DNA from: Pseudomonas sp. S37
GTDB taxonomy: Bacteria; Pseudomonadota; Gammaproteobacteria; Pseudomonadales; Pseudomonadaceae
Assembly: GCF_016658545.1 (NCBI RefSeq)
Contig: NZ_JACVZC010000028.1
Location: forward strand, 1 to 56,547
DNA: 56,547 nt
Reading direction: 5' to 3'
Part shown: positions 33,691-43,776 of the stretch, one piece after another
Layout: each line of letters opens with the position of its first letter
How positions within the stretch are numbered: position 1 is the first letter of the stretch
Translations under genes and position numbers: made by a program
The notes under the pieces: model-generated
The model's input: the letters and a program-made list of their open reading frames with translations, nothing else
Told to the model about the DNA's origin: nothing
Database searches by the model: none

Positions 33691-36462
33691 TTAAGAAATA
33701 TGCGCCGGGTTGACCTGGGCTTCGCGCTGGTTGGCCCAATACTGGATCAGTTCGCGCAACTGCGACAACTCCACCGGCTTGGCCATGTGCCCGTCCATGC
33801 CGGCCAGCCGCGCGCGTTCCTTGTGTTCGGCCAGAATGTGCGCAGTCAGCGCCACCACCGGGGTGCGCTGGCGTTGGTTGGCGGCTTCCCAGGCACGCAA
33901 CTGTTGGGTGGCCGAGAAACCATCCAGGATCGGCATCTCGCAGTCCATCAACACCAGGTCGTAGCGCTGCGCTTTCATCGCCTGTAAGGCTTCTTCGCCA
34001 TTGCAGGCGGTGTCCGGCTGCAGGTTCAGCTTGCCGAGCATGCCGCGAATCACCTTGGTCGAGATGCTGTTGTCTTCGGCGACCAGCACGCGGAAGTCAC
34101 CAGGCAGGTCCAGTGCCTGCGGGACGCCGGGCAGGCTGGCCGGCACCGCCTGCTCGCGGCCGCGCTGGGCCAGTTCCTCGGCCAGGGTGGTTTTCAGCGT
34201 GTAGCCGGCCACCGGCTTGGCGAGTATGCGTTTGACCCCGGCGTTACGCGCGATGACTTTGCTGGGCGCATTGCTGATGCCGGTGAGCATCACCACCAGA
34301 ATGTCGTGGTTAAGGCTGGGGTCTTCCTTGATCTTGGCGGCCAGTTGCATGCCGGTCATGCCGGGCATGTTCTGGTCCAGCAGCACCGCATCGAAGTAGT
34401 CGCGCAGGTGCGCCTTGGTGCGCAACAGGGCCAAGGCTTCCTTGCCTGACGGCACTGCGCTGACGTTCATGCCCCAGGCGCTGCACTGCTGCACCAGCAC
34501 CTTGCGGCAGGTGTCGTTGTCGTCCACCACCAGTACGCGGGCATCGCGCAGTGGGCCGTCGAGGTCGGCCGGTGGCTGCTCAAGACGCGAAGGGTCCAAC
34601 GGCAAGGTCAGCCACAGGGTATTGCCCATGCCGGTGCTGCTCTTGATGCCGAATTCGCCCTGCATCAACCCGATCAACTGTTTGGCGATGACCAGCCCGA
34701 GGTGGCCGCCCAGCTTGTTGCTGGAGAGGAAGTGGTGGCTGTGCAGTTCGGCCTGCAGCAACGCTTCGCGGTCGGTGGCAGGCAGCGGTTCGCCGCTGTC
34801 CTGCACGGCAATGCGCAGGCGTGGTACCTCGCCACGTTGGTCCAGGGCCACCACCAGCAGGATCTCGCCCTGGTCGGTGTTTTTCAGTGCGTTTTCCAGC
34901 AGGCTCGACAAGGCCTGGCGCAGGCGCGTCGGGTCACCACTGATCACCCGCGGTACTTGCGGTTGGGTAAAGCTGATCAACTCGATGTTCTGTTGCTCGG
35001 CCTTGGCGCGGAAGATATTCAGGCAATCCTCGATCAGCGCGTTGAGGTCGAACTGCACGTCATCCAGTTCGATCTGCCGGGATTCCAGTTTGGAAATGTC
35101 GAGAATTTCGTTGATCAACGTGAGCAGTTCGTTGCCGGCGCTGTGAATGGTCTGCACATAATCGCGCTGCTTGACCGATAACGGTGTGCCCAGCAGCAGC
35201 TCGGTCATGCCCAGCACGCCGTTCATTGGCGTGCGGATTTCGTGGCTGATCTTGGCCAGGAACTCGGCCTTGGCGTTGATCTCGGCGTCGCTGGCGGCCA
35301 GCGCCCGGCTGGCACTGAAGCGCTCTTCGCTCATGCGTCGCAGGCGTTCGCTGACTGCCAGGTTGAGCAGCAGGCCGCTGACCACGGTCAGGCCCAGCAG
35401 AATGCACAGCAGCCACGGTGTCGAGGTGCGGGTAAGGCCGAGCAGGGCCGGCAGCAGCACCAGGCCGCCGAGGTTGAACACCACCATGGCCAAGCTGAAC
35501 AGGCGCCCGGGAGGGTAGCCCCTGTACCAGTGGTAGCTGCTGACCAGCAGCATGCTCACGCTGCCCAGCGCCATCAGGGCGTAGGTCATCAGGTTGAGCG
35601 GCAGGGTGTCGACGAACAGCAGCACCAGGCCACTGACCCCGACAATCAGCATTTCAGCTTGCAGCAGGCGGTTCAGCCGTGGCGAATTGCACGGCGAGAA
35701 GAAGTGCTGGGTGAAATACAGCCCGGCCAGGCCGGCCAGCACCAGGGTCAGGTAGGCGGCGGGCGTTTGCGCACTGTGCCAGACATGCCACCAGGGGCCG
35801 CTGAGGTTCAGCAGGATCAGGCCACTTAGCAGCATCAGGCCGTGGTACAGCGCCAGGATCAAGGTGGTGCTGGAGCGGCTGTAGAGGAAGCGGACCAGGT
35901 TGTGCATGATCAGCATCACCAGGCCGCCGAACAGCATGCCGAACAACAGTGGCTGGCTCTGGTCGGAGGCGGCCTCGGCTGCAGGCTCCAGGCTGATGGC
36001 CGGGCGCAGTTGGTGCTCGGAAACCAGGCGCAGGTAGATATCCAGCGGTTGCTTGCTGTTGGGCAGGGGCAGTACATGGTCGCTGCCGCGCAGGGTCGGG
36101 CTGGCATTGCCGGCCTGGCGCCCATGGTGCAGCTGACGCAGAAGTTGGTCGCCTTCGAGGGCGTAGAGGTCCAGGCCAGAGAGGTCTGGGGCAAATACCC
36201 GTAGCAGTTTTTCCTGGTCGCCTGGGTCCAGGCGGTAATGCAGCCACAAGGCCTGTTCTGCCGGGGCGGCATCCAGGTCGGCAAGCGCGAGTGGGCTGAA
36301 CTGGTTGCGGTAGCGCTCGGAGCGCACGTCACTCAGTTGCAGGTTGGCCTGTTCGTCGAGCAGAACGCTCCAGCCTCCGTCATGGTCGGCCAAAGCCGGG
36401 AACATGCAGAGCAAGGTCAGCAAGCTGACGATCAGAGCTGAGGCAATCCGAAGCCGACGCAC
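33691..36462 (-). CDS. retS: Hybrid sensor histidine kinase RetS
   Basis: A 923-aa inner-membrane hybrid kinase. Order: signal/first helix (7-25), periplasmic DISMED2 domain (about 28-165), seven-helix 7TMR-DISM region (about 172-372), HisKA with phospho-acceptor H407 (FLAKISHEIRTPMNG), HATPase (N-box ENALKNT near 523; DSGEPL; GGHLGLVIAKQL), then two receiver domains with phospho-acceptors D696 (LLDQNMPGMTG) and D840 (VLMDCEMPILDG). There is no Hpt domain. This order and the adjacency to purD match P. aeruginosa RetS, which binds GacS and dampens the Gac/Rsm switch between motile and biofilm states. The assignment is strong; the same role in this species is inferred. Its start lies before a hairpin-rich gap. 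Confidence 0.93.
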   Translation of the reverse strand: MRRLRIASALIVSLLTLLCMFPALADHDGGWSVLLDEQANLQLSDVRSERYRNQFSPLALADLDAAPAEQALWLHYRLDPGDQEKLLRVFAPDLSGLDLYALEGDQLLRQLHHGRQAGNASPTLRGSDHVLPLPNSKQPLDIYLRLVSEHQLRPAISLEPAAEAASDQSQPLLFGMLFGGLVMLIMHNLVRFLYSRSSTTLILALYHGLMLLSGLILLNLSGPWWHVWHSAQTPAAYLTLVLAGLAGLYFTQHFFSPCNSPRLNRLLQAEMLIVGVSGLVLLFVDTLPLNLMTYALMALGSVSMLLVSSYHWYRGYPPGRLFSLAMVVFNLGGLVLLPALLGLTRTSTPWLLCILLGLTVVSGLLLNLAVSERLRRMSEERFSASRALAASDAEINAKAEFLAKISHEIRTPMNGVLGMTELLLGTPLSVKQRDYVQTIHSAGNELLTLINEILDISKLESRQIELDDVQFDLNALIEDCLNIFRAKAEQQNIELISFTQPQVPRVISGDPTRLRQALSSLLENALKNTDQGEILLVVALDQRGEVPRLRIAVQDSGEPLPATDREALLQAELHSHHFLSSNKLGGHLGLVIAKQLIGLMQGEFGIKSSTGMGNTLWLTLPLDPSRLEQPPADLDGPLRDARVLVVDDNDTCRKVLVQQCSAWGMNVSAVPSGKEALALLRTKAHLRDYFDAVLLDQNMPGMTGMQLAAKIKEDPSLNHDILVVMLTGISNAPSKVIARNAGVKRILAKPVAGYTLKTTLAEELAQRGREQAVPASLPGVPQALDLPGDFRVLVAEDNSISTKVIRGMLGKLNLQPDTACNGEEALQAMKAQRYDLVLMDCEMPILDGFSATQQLRAWEAANQRQRTPVVALTAHILAEHKERARLAGMDGHMAKPVELSQLRELIQYWANQREAQVNPAHIS

Positions 36463-36525
36463 TACGAAATCCCTTCTTAGCCGATGTGCCGGGTATTAAC
36501 TATGCGCGGCGCGCCAAGTCGAAGG

Positions 36526-36579
36526 CAAGGCCCATGCCGGGCCTTGTCGACGAGCCGGGTGCCGCGTGCGCATGGCACC
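36526..36579. repeat. Two hairpins between retS and purD
   Basis: CAAGGCCC-ATGCC-GGGCCTTG (36526-36546) and GGTGCC...GGCACC (36558-36579) lie between the end of purD and the retS start, both on the minus strand. No T-run follows, so a Rho-independent terminator is not certain; they may still end or stabilise the purD transcript. Confidence 0.5.
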
Positions 36580-36597
36580 GCGGCGCTCCGGTAGTGG

Positions 36598-37893
36598 TTA
36601 CTGCTGGTGCTCACCGCGCTCACGGGCGATGGCCCGGTAGCCGATGTCAGTACGGTAGAAGCTACCGTTCCAGTTTACTTCCTTGGCCAGGCGATAAGCC
36701 TGCTGCTGTGCGTCGGCAACGGTGCTGCCCATGGCGGTGGCGCACAGTACGCGGCCGCCGTTGCTGACCACTTTGCCATCCTTGAGCGAAGTACCGGCAT
36801 GGAACACCTTGCCTTCAATCTTGGCTGCAGCGTCCAGGCCGTTGATCACGTCGCCCTTGGCGTAGTCGCCCGGGTAACCGCCGGCGGCCAGTACCACGCC
36901 CAGGCTCGGGCGCGGGTCCCACTGGGCCTCGACCTTGTCCAGTGCCTTGGCGAAGGCAGCTTCGATCAGCAGCACCAGGCTCGATTCCAGGCGCAGCATG
37001 ACGGGTTGGGTTTCCGGGTCGCCGAAGCGGCAGTTGAACTCGATGACCTTGGGGTTGCCCGCCTTGTCGATCATCAGGCCAGCATAGAGGAAACCGGTGT
37101 AGACGTTGCCTTCCTCGGCCATGCCGCGCACGGTCGGCCAGATCACCTGGTCCATCACGCGCTGGTGCACGTCGGCAGTCACCACCGGGGCAGGGGAGTA
37201 GGCACCCATGCCGCCGGTGTTCGGGCCAGTGTCCTGGTCGCCGACGCGCTTGTGGTCCTGGCTGGTGGCCATCGGCAGCACGTTGTGGCCGTCGACCATG
37301 ACGATGAAGCTGGCTTCTTCGCCATCGAGGAACTCTTCGATCACCACGCGCGAACCGGCTTCACCGAAGGCGTTGCCGGCCAGCATGTCACGCACGGCGG
37401 CTTCGGCTTCTTCGAGGGTCATGGCGACGATCACGCCCTTGCCCGCGGCCAGGCCGTCGGCCTTGATCACGATCGGCGCGCCTTTTTCCTGCAGGTAGGC
37501 CAGTGCTGGCTCGATCTCGGTGAAGTTCTGGTAGTCGGCGGTCGGGATCTTGTGACGCGCCAGGAAGTCCTTGGTGAACGCCTTGGAACCTTCCAGTTGG
37601 GCCGCGCCCTTGGTTGGGCCGAAGCAGTCCAGGCCGCGACTGCGGAACAGGTCGACCACGCCGATGACCAGCGGGGCTTCCGGGCCGACGATGGTCAGGT
37701 CGACGTTTTTTTCGGCGAAGTCGGCCAGTTGCTCCAGGGCGCAGACGTCGATGGCGACGTTCTCGCACTTGGCTTCAATGGCGGTGCCGGCGTTGCCCGG
37801 GGCAACGAAGACTTTCTCGACGCGTGGGTCCTGGGCGACTTTCCAGGCCAGGGCGTGCTCACGGCCGCCGCTGCCGATGATCAAAACTTTCAT
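36598..37893 (-). CDS. purD: Phosphoribosylamine-glycine ligase PurD
   Basis: A 431-aa ATP-grasp enzyme for the second step of purine synthesis (phosphoribosylamine + glycine + ATP). The start MKVLIIGSGGREHALAWKVA is the family N-terminus; GPEAPLVIGVVDLFRSRGLD and PIVIKADGLAAGKGVIVA (ATP-grasp) follow, then GGMGAYSPAPV and the catalytic EFNCRFGDPETQPVMLRL. The start at 37893 fits the usual length (~430). purH lies upstream in the same direction, across a long REP palindrome. Confidence 0.96.
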   Translation of the reverse strand: MKVLIIGSGGREHALAWKVAQDPRVEKVFVAPGNAGTAIEAKCENVAIDVCALEQLADFAEKNVDLTIVGPEAPLVIGVVDLFRSRGLDCFGPTKGAAQLEGSKAFTKDFLARHKIPTADYQNFTEIEPALAYLQEKGAPIVIKADGLAAGKGVIVAMTLEEAEAAVRDMLAGNAFGEAGSRVVIEEFLDGEEASFIVMVDGHNVLPMATSQDHKRVGDQDTGPNTGGMGAYSPAPVVTADVHQRVMDQVIWPTVRGMAEEGNVYTGFLYAGLMIDKAGNPKVIEFNCRFGDPETQPVMLRLESSLVLLIEAAFAKALDKVEAQWDPRPSLGVVLAAGGYPGDYAKGDVINGLDAAAKIEGKVFHAGTSLKDGKVVSNGGRVLCATAMGSTVADAQQQAYRLAKEVNWNGSFYRTDIGYRAIARERGEHQQ

Positions 37894-37917
37894 GTCAAAA
37901 CCTCTATATGGCGGCGA

Positions 37918-38015
37918 ACCTCGGCCCCTGTGTAGGAGCGGGTTTACCCGCGAATGCGGCGGTGAATCCACCATCGTATTCGCGGGTAAACCCGCTCCTA
38001 CACAGGGGCCGAGGT
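37918..38015. repeat. REP pair with 38-bp perfect inverted repeat
   Basis: The left arm 37918-37955 is the exact reverse complement of the right arm 37978-38015 (38 of 38), with a 22-base loop. Each arm contains the TGTAGGAGCGGGTTTACCCG core plus GGCCCC/GGGGCC flanks. It lies between purD and purH, so the intercistronic RNA would form a very stable hairpin. Confidence 0.92.
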
Positions 38016-38032
38016 ATGCTCGGCCAGCTGAA

Positions 38033-39640
38033 TTAGTGGCGGAAGTGGCGCATGCCAGTGAAGACCATCGCGATACCTGCCTCGTCGGCAGCAGCAATCA
38101 CCTCGGCATCACGCATCGAACCACCCGGCTGGATCACGGCGCTGATACCCACTTTAGCGGCATTGTCGATGCCGTCACGGAACGGGAAGAACGCGTCCGA
38201 AGCCATTACCGCGCCCTGTACCTGCAGGCCAGCATGCTCGGCCTTGATTGCAGCAATGCGGGCGGAGTTGACGCGGCTCATCTGGCCGGCGCCCACACCG
38301 ATGGTCTGGCGCTGCTTGGCGTAGACGATGGCGTTGGACTTGACGAACTTGGCCACTTTCCAGGCAAATACCAAGTCGTGGATTTCTTGCTCGGTCGGCG
38401 CACGCTTGGTGACGATCTTCAGGTCATCGGCGGTGATCATGCCGATATCACGGCTTTGTACCAGCAGGCCGCCGTTGACACGCTTGAAGTCCCAACCGGC
38501 AGCGCGCTCGGCTGGCCATTCGCCGCATTCCAGCAGGCGAACATTCTGCTTGGCAGCGACCACGTCGCGGGCAGCCTGGGAAATTTTCGGGGCGATGATC
38601 ACTTCGACGAACTGGCGCTCGACGATGGCCTTGGCGGTTTCGCCGTCCAGTTCGCGGTTGAAGGCGATGATGCCGCCGAATGCCGACTCGGTGTCGGTCG
38701 CGTAGGCCAGGTCGTAGGCCTTGCGGATACCGCCTTCTTCTTCAGGCACCACAGCCACGCCGCATGGGTTGGCGTGCTTGACGATGACGCAGGCCGGCTT
38801 GACGAAGCTCTTCACGCACTCCAGCGCGGCGTCGGTGTCGGCCACGTTGTTGAACGACAGTTCCTTGCCCTGCAGCTGCACGGCAGTGGAAATGCTGGCT
38901 TCGCCTTTTTTGGCTTCTACGTAGAACGCCGCGCTCTGGTGCGGGTTCTCGCCGTAGCGCATTTCTTGGGCCTTGACGAACTGGCTGTTGAAGGTGCGCG
39001 GGAACTCGCTGCGTTCTTCAGTGCTCAGGGTGTCCTTGGCCTGGTCGATGGTGCCCATGTAGTTGGCGATCATGCCGTCGTAGGCGGCAGTGTGCTCGAA
39101 CGCCTTGAGCATCAGGTCGAAGCGCTGGGCGTAGGTCAGGCCACCGGCCTTGAGGCCTTCGACGATGCCGGCGTAGTCGCTGGCGTTGACCACGATGGCC
39201 ACGTCCTTATGGTTCTTGGCAGCCGAGCGGACCATGGTCGGGCCGCCGATGTCGATGTTCTCGATGGCGGTTGGCAGGTCACAGCCAGGCTTGGAAATGG
39301 TGGCTTCGAACGGGTACAGGTTGACCGCAACCAGGTCGATCGGCTTGATGCCGTGCTCGTTCATGATGGCGTCGTCGGTACCGCGACGGCCGAGGATGCC
39401 GCCGTGAATCTTCGGGTGCAGGGTTTTGACCCGGCCATCCATCATTTCGGCGAAGCCGGTGTAGTCGGCCACTTCCACCGCGTTCACGCCGTTGTCCTTG
39501 AGCAGCTTGTAGGTGCCGCCAGTGGACAGGATCTCGACACCGAGCTGTTGCAGCTCACGGGCGAATTCGAGGATACCGGTCTTGTCGGAGACGCTGATCA
39601 GGGCGCGGCGGACTGGCAGGCGGGTAGTCTGGTCGGTCAT
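38033..39640 (-). CDS. purH: Bifunctional AICAR formyltransferase / IMP cyclohydrolase PurH
   Basis: A 535-aa enzyme for the last two steps of IMP synthesis. The N-terminal IMP cyclohydrolase ([42 protein letters not shown]) is followed by AICAR transformylase ([14 protein letters not shown] in the linker, [10 protein letters not shown], the catalytic Lys-His pair, and a C-terminal [20 protein letters not shown]). The start at 39640 (MTDQTTRLP) gives the standard length; a TTG at 39652 is unlikely. An intrinsic terminator downstream of fis lies just upstream of it. Confidence 0.96.
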   Translation of the reverse strand: MTDQTTRLPVRRALISVSDKTGILEFARELQQLGVEILSTGGTYKLLKDNGVNAVEVADYTGFAEMMDGRVKTLHPKIHGGILGRRGTDDAIMNEHGIKPIDLVAVNLYPFEATISKPGCDLPTAIENIDIGGPTMVRSAAKNHKDVAIVVNASDYAGIVEGLKAGGLTYAQRFDLMLKAFEHTAAYDGMIANYMGTIDQAKDTLSTEERSEFPRTFNSQFVKAQEMRYGENPHQSAAFYVEAKKGEASISTAVQLQGKELSFNNVADTDAALECVKSFVKPACVIVKHANPCGVAVVPEEEGGIRKAYDLAYATDTESAFGGIIAFNRELDGETAKAIVERQFVEVIIAPKISQAARDVVAAKQNVRLLECGEWPAERAAGWDFKRVNGGLLVQSRDIGMITADDLKIVTKRAPTEQEIHDLVFAWKVAKFVKSNAIVYAKQRQTIGVGAGQMSRVNSARIAAIKAEHAGLQVQGAVMASDAFFPFRDGIDNAAKVGISAVIQPGGSMRDAEVIAAADEAGIAMVFTGMRHFRH

Positions 39641-39670
39641 TTCGGGTTCCAATAACGCGGTGGAGTCAGC

Positions 39671-39704
39671 AAAAAAGGCGCCTCTGTTCAGGGAGCCGCC
39701 TTTT
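39671..39704 (-). terminator. Intrinsic terminator after dusB-fis
   Basis: On the minus strand AAGGCGGCTC pairs with GAGGCGCCTT (one mismatch) around an 8-base loop and is followed by TTTTTT. It sits between the fis stop and purH and should end the dusB-fis transcript. Confidence 0.75.
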
Positions 39705-39721
39705 CTGGTTGGGATTCTGGC

Positions 39722-40042
39722 TTACAGCAAGTCGTACTGCTTGAGCTTCTTGCGCAGGGTGCCTCGGTTCAGCCCGAGCATCTCGCTGGCCTTGGTCTGG
39801 TTGCCCTTCACGTAGTTCATCACGCTTTCGAGCAGGGGCGCCTCGACTTCGGAGAGCACCAGGTTGTACACGTCCGTGACGGTCGCGCCTTCGAGGTGGG
39901 CGAAGTAGTTGTGCAGCGCCTTCTCGACGCTGTCGCGAAGGGTCTGGCCCTCTTCGCTCGGCGTGTTCAGGTGCTGTTTCAGGTTGGCGTTGTCGCTCAC
40001 GGGCGTTGTTCCACTCACAAAATTCTCGGTCATCATCGTCAT
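39722..40042 (-). CDS. fis: DNA-binding protein Fis
   Basis: A 106-aa nucleoid protein that bends DNA and regulates growth-rate-dependent genes. The C-terminal helix-turn-helix is very well conserved ([20 protein letters not shown]), and the middle carries the dimer region [10 protein letters not shown]. The start follows dusB with a small overlap (ATGA at 40039-40042), the gammaproteobacterial dusB-fis operon. Expression normally peaks in early exponential phase. Confidence 0.95.
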   Translation of the reverse strand: MTMMTENFVSGTTPVSDNANLKQHLNTPSEEGQTLRDSVEKALHNYFAHLEGATVTDVYNLVLSEVEAPLLESVMNYVKGNQTKASEMLGLNRGTLRKKLKQYDLL

Positions 40043-41052
40043 GCGGCCACCCCTTGTCCGTCCTCTGTCTCAAGGCTCTGTCGACGCTCGCTGAAAAACG
40101 CACGAACGTTGGCGCACTGCGCTTGTGTGTCTTCCAAAGCGTTGAACCGGGAGCGAAACTCCTTGCCGCCGGGTCGTGTTGCCAGGTACCAGCCAACGTG
40201 CTTGCGGGCGATACGTACGCCCATCACATCGCCATAAAAGGCATGCAACGCGGCCAAGTGCTCCAGCAGGATGCGTTCCACTTCGTCCAGCTGCGGCGCC
40301 GGCAGGTATTCACCGGTGCGCAGGTAATGCTCGACCTCGCGAAAGATCCATGGCCGCCCTTGGGCAGCCCGGCCAATCAGCAGGCCATCGACCCCGGTGG
40401 CGTCCAGCACCGCCCGGGCCTTTTCTGGCGAAGTGATATCGCCGTTGGCAAAAACCGGGATCGACACCGCCTGCTTGATGGCAGCGATGGTGTCGTATTC
40501 GGCGTCGCCTGTGTACAGGTCAGCGCGTGTGCGGCCATGCACCGCCAGCGCCTGGATGCCGGCCTGCTCGGCGATTTTCGCCACGTTCAGGCCGTTCTTG
40601 TTCGCCCGGTCCCAACCCGTGCGGATCTTCAGGGTTACCGGAACATCCACGGCGCCGACCACGGCGTGGAGGATCTCGTGAACCAGGGCTTCATCTCTCA
40701 ATAAAGCAGAGCCTGCAGCTTTGTTGCAGACTTTTTTTGCCGGGCAGCCCATGTTGATATCGATGATCTGGGCGCCTGCCTCGACGTTGGCCTGTGCCGC
40801 CGCTGCCATCATCTGCGCATCACCCCCGGCGATCTGTACCGAGCGTGGCTCGGGATCACCTTCATGGATGCGGCGCAGGCTCGACTTGCGGCTGTTCCAC
40901 AGGCTCATGTCGCTGCTGACCATTTCCGACACCACCATGCCGGCGCCCAGGCGCTGGCAAAGTGTACGGAAAGGCTGGTCCGTGACCCCGGCCATGGGCG
41001 CGAGGATCAGGTTGTTGCGTAGTGTGTATGGGCCGATGCGTACCGCCGACAT
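40039..41052 (-). CDS. dusB: tRNA-dihydrouridine synthase DusB
   Basis: A 337-aa FMN-dependent TIM-barrel enzyme that reduces uridine in the tRNA D-loop. The start [20 protein letters not shown], the SRKSSLRRI region, catalytic Cys in [14 protein letters not shown] (with AAGSALLR), [12 protein letters not shown] and [11 protein letters not shown] are DusB signatures. It is the first gene of the dusB-fis operon. Upstream on the minus strand TATCAT is a possible -10 box with a weak -35. Confidence 0.95.
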   Translation of the reverse strand: MSAVRIGPYTLRNNLILAPMAGVTDQPFRTLCQRLGAGMVVSEMVSSDMSLWNSRKSSLRRIHEGDPEPRSVQIAGGDAQMMAAAAQANVEAGAQIIDINMGCPAKKVCNKAAGSALLRDEALVHEILHAVVGAVDVPVTLKIRTGWDRANKNGLNVAKIAEQAGIQALAVHGRTRADLYTGDAEYDTIAAIKQAVSIPVFANGDITSPEKARAVLDATGVDGLLIGRAAQGRPWIFREVEHYLRTGEYLPAPQLDEVERILLEHLAALHAFYGDVMGVRIARKHVGWYLATRPGGKEFRSRFNALEDTQAQCANVRAFFSERRQSLETEDGQGVAA

Positions 41053-41191
41053 AGGTGATCCCTGTTGTGGGGCCGAATCTTGGAGTTCGAAAAAGGGTTG
41101 GCATGATACCCGCTCTCGGTGACCGGATAAAGATGGATTTGGATAAAATCTGAACAGTTGTCGGCTTATGACTTTTGGTGCGAGTGAGGGC

Positions 41192-41239
41192 TGGGGGCTG
41201 CTTTGCAGCCCATTCGCGGCACAAGGCCGCTCCCACAGG
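41192..41239. repeat. Single REP unit
   Basis: GGGGGCTGCTTTGCAGCCC + ATTCGCGGCACAAGGCCGCTCCC: one unpaired REP in the gap between the DUF3426 gene and dusB. Confidence 0.78.
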
Positions 41240-41258
41240 GGGAGGAGGGCCTGCCCTT

Positions 41259-42617
41259 TTATTCCGGCGAACGGAAGCTCAGGCTGTAGTTCACCGCCTT
41301 CGGCCCTGGGTCGAGGATGTCCAGGGCGATGTGGATCGGTGTCTGGCTGGGCATTTCGCCACGCCCGGCCAGTTCACCCGACAAGTACTCGCTGGGCTTG
41401 AACCGGCGGCTGGCAATCAGCTGGCCATTGAGGTCGGCGAAGCGCAGCTCCAGTAGCGGGAATGGCTGGGCGAACGGTGCGCGGTTGTAGATGATTGCAT
41501 CAACGATCAGCGCGCCCTTGAAGTCCGGGTGGCTGCGCACCACCAGGTTGCTGCTCTTGATCCGGGCAATGTCGACGCGGGTGGGCACCTGGCAGCCGAC
41601 GAGCGGGCAGATCTGTTGGAAGATCGGCCGATACTGGTCCTGGCGGGCCATTTCGTCGAAGTGGAACCACACGTACTGGAACGCCAGCAGGCCAGCGGCC
41701 AGCAGGGTCAGCACGCCCCACAGCAGGCGTTTGCCCCAGTTGGGTGCGGGTTTTTCCCAGCCCAGTTGCAGTGGGTCGTCGACCACATCGACCAGCGGCT
41801 CCTTGCGCGACGGTTTGCTGGTAAGGCTGCTGGTCAGGCCTGGCTCCAGGCGCTCGCCAGGCACTGCCTCGACCGGGTCGTCGTCGCGCGCCGACAGATG
41901 CAGCGGCAGCGGCTCATCGTCGCGGGCGCTCAGGCCCTTTTCCGGCAATTCGTCATCGCTGGCGCGCAGGGGTTCGCTGAATACCTCGGGCTCATCGATT
42001 TCGGCCGTGCGGTGCACGGGCGGTTCGTCGTCGATGTCCAGCTCCAGGTTGCCGCCCAGGGTCGGTTCGGTGCGCTCGCCGGGGCCGGGCTGCAGGTCCT
42101 GCTCCAGGGGCTCCGGCTCCAGCAGCACAGGCGCGGGTTCCGCTGGCTGCTGCAGCTCGAAGGGCTCGTCGGTGGCCGTGCCGAACAGGTCGTCGACATG
42201 TTCGTCTGCTTGCGGTTCGTCGCGCCGCGCCTGCAAGCCGTCATCCTGCTTGGCCGGGTGCGCCGAGGCAGGCTGGCCGCGGCGCTCAAGGCGCTCCAGT
42301 TCCTTGTCGAGGTCCAGTGCATCAAGCGCCTGGGCGGTGAGCGCCCAATCCTCGTCAGGGGTGCTGCTGCGTGCACTGAGGGCCGGTTCAGGAGGGATCG
42401 CCGCTTCCACCGCTGGTTCGGCAGGTGCCGCAGGGGCTGCTGGCAGCGCTGCAGGGGCGCTGGCGCTGCGGTTCTGCTCCAGCAGCTGCTTGGCAGCGTT
42501 GAACACCTGCAGGCAGTGGCCACAGCGCACCACGCCGCGAGCCACGCTCAACTGGTGGTGAGTGACGCGAAAGCTGGTCTGGCAATGCGGGCACTGGGTG
42601 ACGAAACTGTCGGTCAT
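41259..42617 (-). CDS. Zinc-ribbon and DUF3426 membrane protein
   Basis: A 452-aa protein. The N-terminus is an MJ0042-type zinc ribbon with C9-x2-C12 and C32-x2-C35 (QCPHCQTSFRV, VVRCGHCLQVF). Residues 45-290 are a long acidic, Pro/Glu-rich, low-complexity region. One membrane helix follows (LWGVLTLLAAGLLAFQYVWF, near 300-320) and then a periplasmic DUF3426 domain of about 130 residues (CPLVGCQVPTRVDIARIKSSN and so on). The function is unknown. Its position between prmA and dusB is conserved in pseudomonads, as I recall. Confidence 0.86.
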   Translation of the reverse strand: MTDSFVTQCPHCQTSFRVTHHQLSVARGVVRCGHCLQVFNAAKQLLEQNRSASAPAALPAAPAAPAEPAVEAAIPPEPALSARSSTPDEDWALTAQALDALDLDKELERLERRGQPASAHPAKQDDGLQARRDEPQADEHVDDLFGTATDEPFELQQPAEPAPVLLEPEPLEQDLQPGPGERTEPTLGGNLELDIDDEPPVHRTAEIDEPEVFSEPLRASDDELPEKGLSARDDEPLPLHLSARDDDPVEAVPGERLEPGLTSSLTSKPSRKEPLVDVVDDPLQLGWEKPAPNWGKRLLWGVLTLLAAGLLAFQYVWFHFDEMARQDQYRPIFQQICPLVGCQVPTRVDIARIKSSNLVVRSHPDFKGALIVDAIIYNRAPFAQPFPLLELRFADLNGQLIASRRFKPSEYLSGELAGRGEMPSQTPIHIALDILDPGPKAVNYSLSFRSPE

Positions 42618-42659
42618 GCGGCGATCCGGGAGCTGTGCAGAGAAGTATTCTAGGCCCGC

Positions 42660-43538
42660 TTAGCGGCGCCGACCACTGATACGCACCCAGCCGTCGCGCA
42701 CGACGATCGGGTCCAGCTCAAAGTCGGCAGCGTAGGCGGCGGCCACTTCTTCGCCCTGTTCGGCGAGGATGCCCGACAGCGCCAACAGGCCACCTGGGCG
42801 GACCAGCCCGGACAGTTGCGGCGCCAGCGACACCAGCGGGCCGGCAAGGATATTGGCAACCAGCACGTCGGCCTGCATCGCCGGCATGTGCTCGGGCAGG
42901 AACAGCGCCAGCTTCTCGTCGGCAATGCCGTTGCGCTGGGCGTTGTCGCGCGAAGCCTCGATGGCTTGCACGTCGATGTCGGTACCGACCGCTTCACGGG
43001 CGCCGAGCAGCAGCGCGGCGATGGCCAGGATGCCCGAGCCGCAGCCGAAGTCCAGCACCTGGGTGCCGTCGAGCTGTTGGCCGTCGAGCCATTCCAGGCA
43101 CAGGGCGGTGGTGGGGTGGGTGCCGGTACCGAAAGCCAGGCCCGGGTCGAGCAGCAGGTTGACCGCGTCTTTTTCAGGGGCATCGTGCCAGCTCGGCACG
43201 ATCCACAGGCGACGGCCGAAGCGCATCGGCTGGAAGTTGTCCATCCAGCTGCGTTCCCAGTCCTGGTCCTCAATCACTTCGGCCTGGTGCTCGGGCAGCT
43301 CGGCGCCAGTCAGCAGGCGCAGGTGGGCGAACACCTGCTCAGGGTCGGCATCGGCCTCGAACAGGGCCAGCAGGTGGGTGTGCGACCACAGCGGGGTGGT
43401 GTTCAGGTCGGGTTCGAAGATCGGTTGATCTTCGGCGTCCATGAACGTGACCGAGACGGCGCCCACTTCAAGCAGGGCGTCTTCGTAGGTTTCGGCTTGT
43501 TCCGGGCTGATGGCCAGGCGTACTTGCAGCCAGGGCAT
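42660..43538 (-). CDS. prmA: Ribosomal protein L11 methyltransferase PrmA
   Basis: A 292-aa SAM-dependent trimethyltransferase for L11. An N-terminal substrate-recognition domain ([20 protein letters not shown], 1-60) is followed by the Rossmann methyltransferase with [23 protein letters not shown] motif [16 protein letters not shown] and [19 protein letters not shown]. The start at 43538 has AAAGGTG upstream and gives the usual length; an ATG nine bases earlier is less favoured. It heads the prmA - DUF3426 - dusB - fis block. Confidence 0.95.
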   Translation of the reverse strand: MPWLQVRLAISPEQAETYEDALLEVGAVSVTFMDAEDQPIFEPDLNTTPLWSHTHLLALFEADADPEQVFAHLRLLTGAELPEHQAEVIEDQDWERSWMDNFQPMRFGRRLWIVPSWHDAPEKDAVNLLLDPGLAFGTGTHPTTALCLEWLDGQQLDGTQVLDFGCGSGILAIAALLLGAREAVGTDIDVQAIEASRDNAQRNGIADEKLALFLPEHMPAMQADVLVANILAGPLVSLAPQLSGLVRPGGLLALSGILAEQGEEVAAAYAADFELDPIVVRDGWVRISGRRR

Positions 43539-43639
43539 GGCGGGCACCTTTGGTAAATCGACAGAGGGCAGCCCTAGGCTGCGCGAAGGCTGGCAGTTTA
43601 CGCGAGTGCGTGGGGTTTGTAGAGAAGGGCAGGCGCGGA

Positions 43640-43768
43640 CCCTGTGGGAGCGGCCTTGTGTCGCGATTGGGCCGCAAAGCGGCCCCGGGATTTCAGCATC
43701 GACTCAGAAGTTGCTGGGGCTGCTTTGCAGCCCAATCGCGACGCAAGGCCGCTCCCACAGGGGGGGGC
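43640..43768. repeat. REP pair (GGCCTTGTGTC type)
   Basis: Facing arms: CCTGTGGGAGCGGCCTTGTG + TCGCGATTGGGCCGCAAAGCGGCCCC (left) and GGGGCTGCTTTGCAGCCCAATCGCGACGCAAGGCCGCTCCCACAGG in modules (right). Occupies most of the 238-base gap between the MaoC gene and prmA. Confidence 0.85.
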
Positions 43769-43776
43769 GTGGTGAA

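Noticed and set aside
37571..39655. A 694-codon frame on the plus strand
   Set aside because: Antisense to purD/purH, with no family features and no ribosome-binding site.
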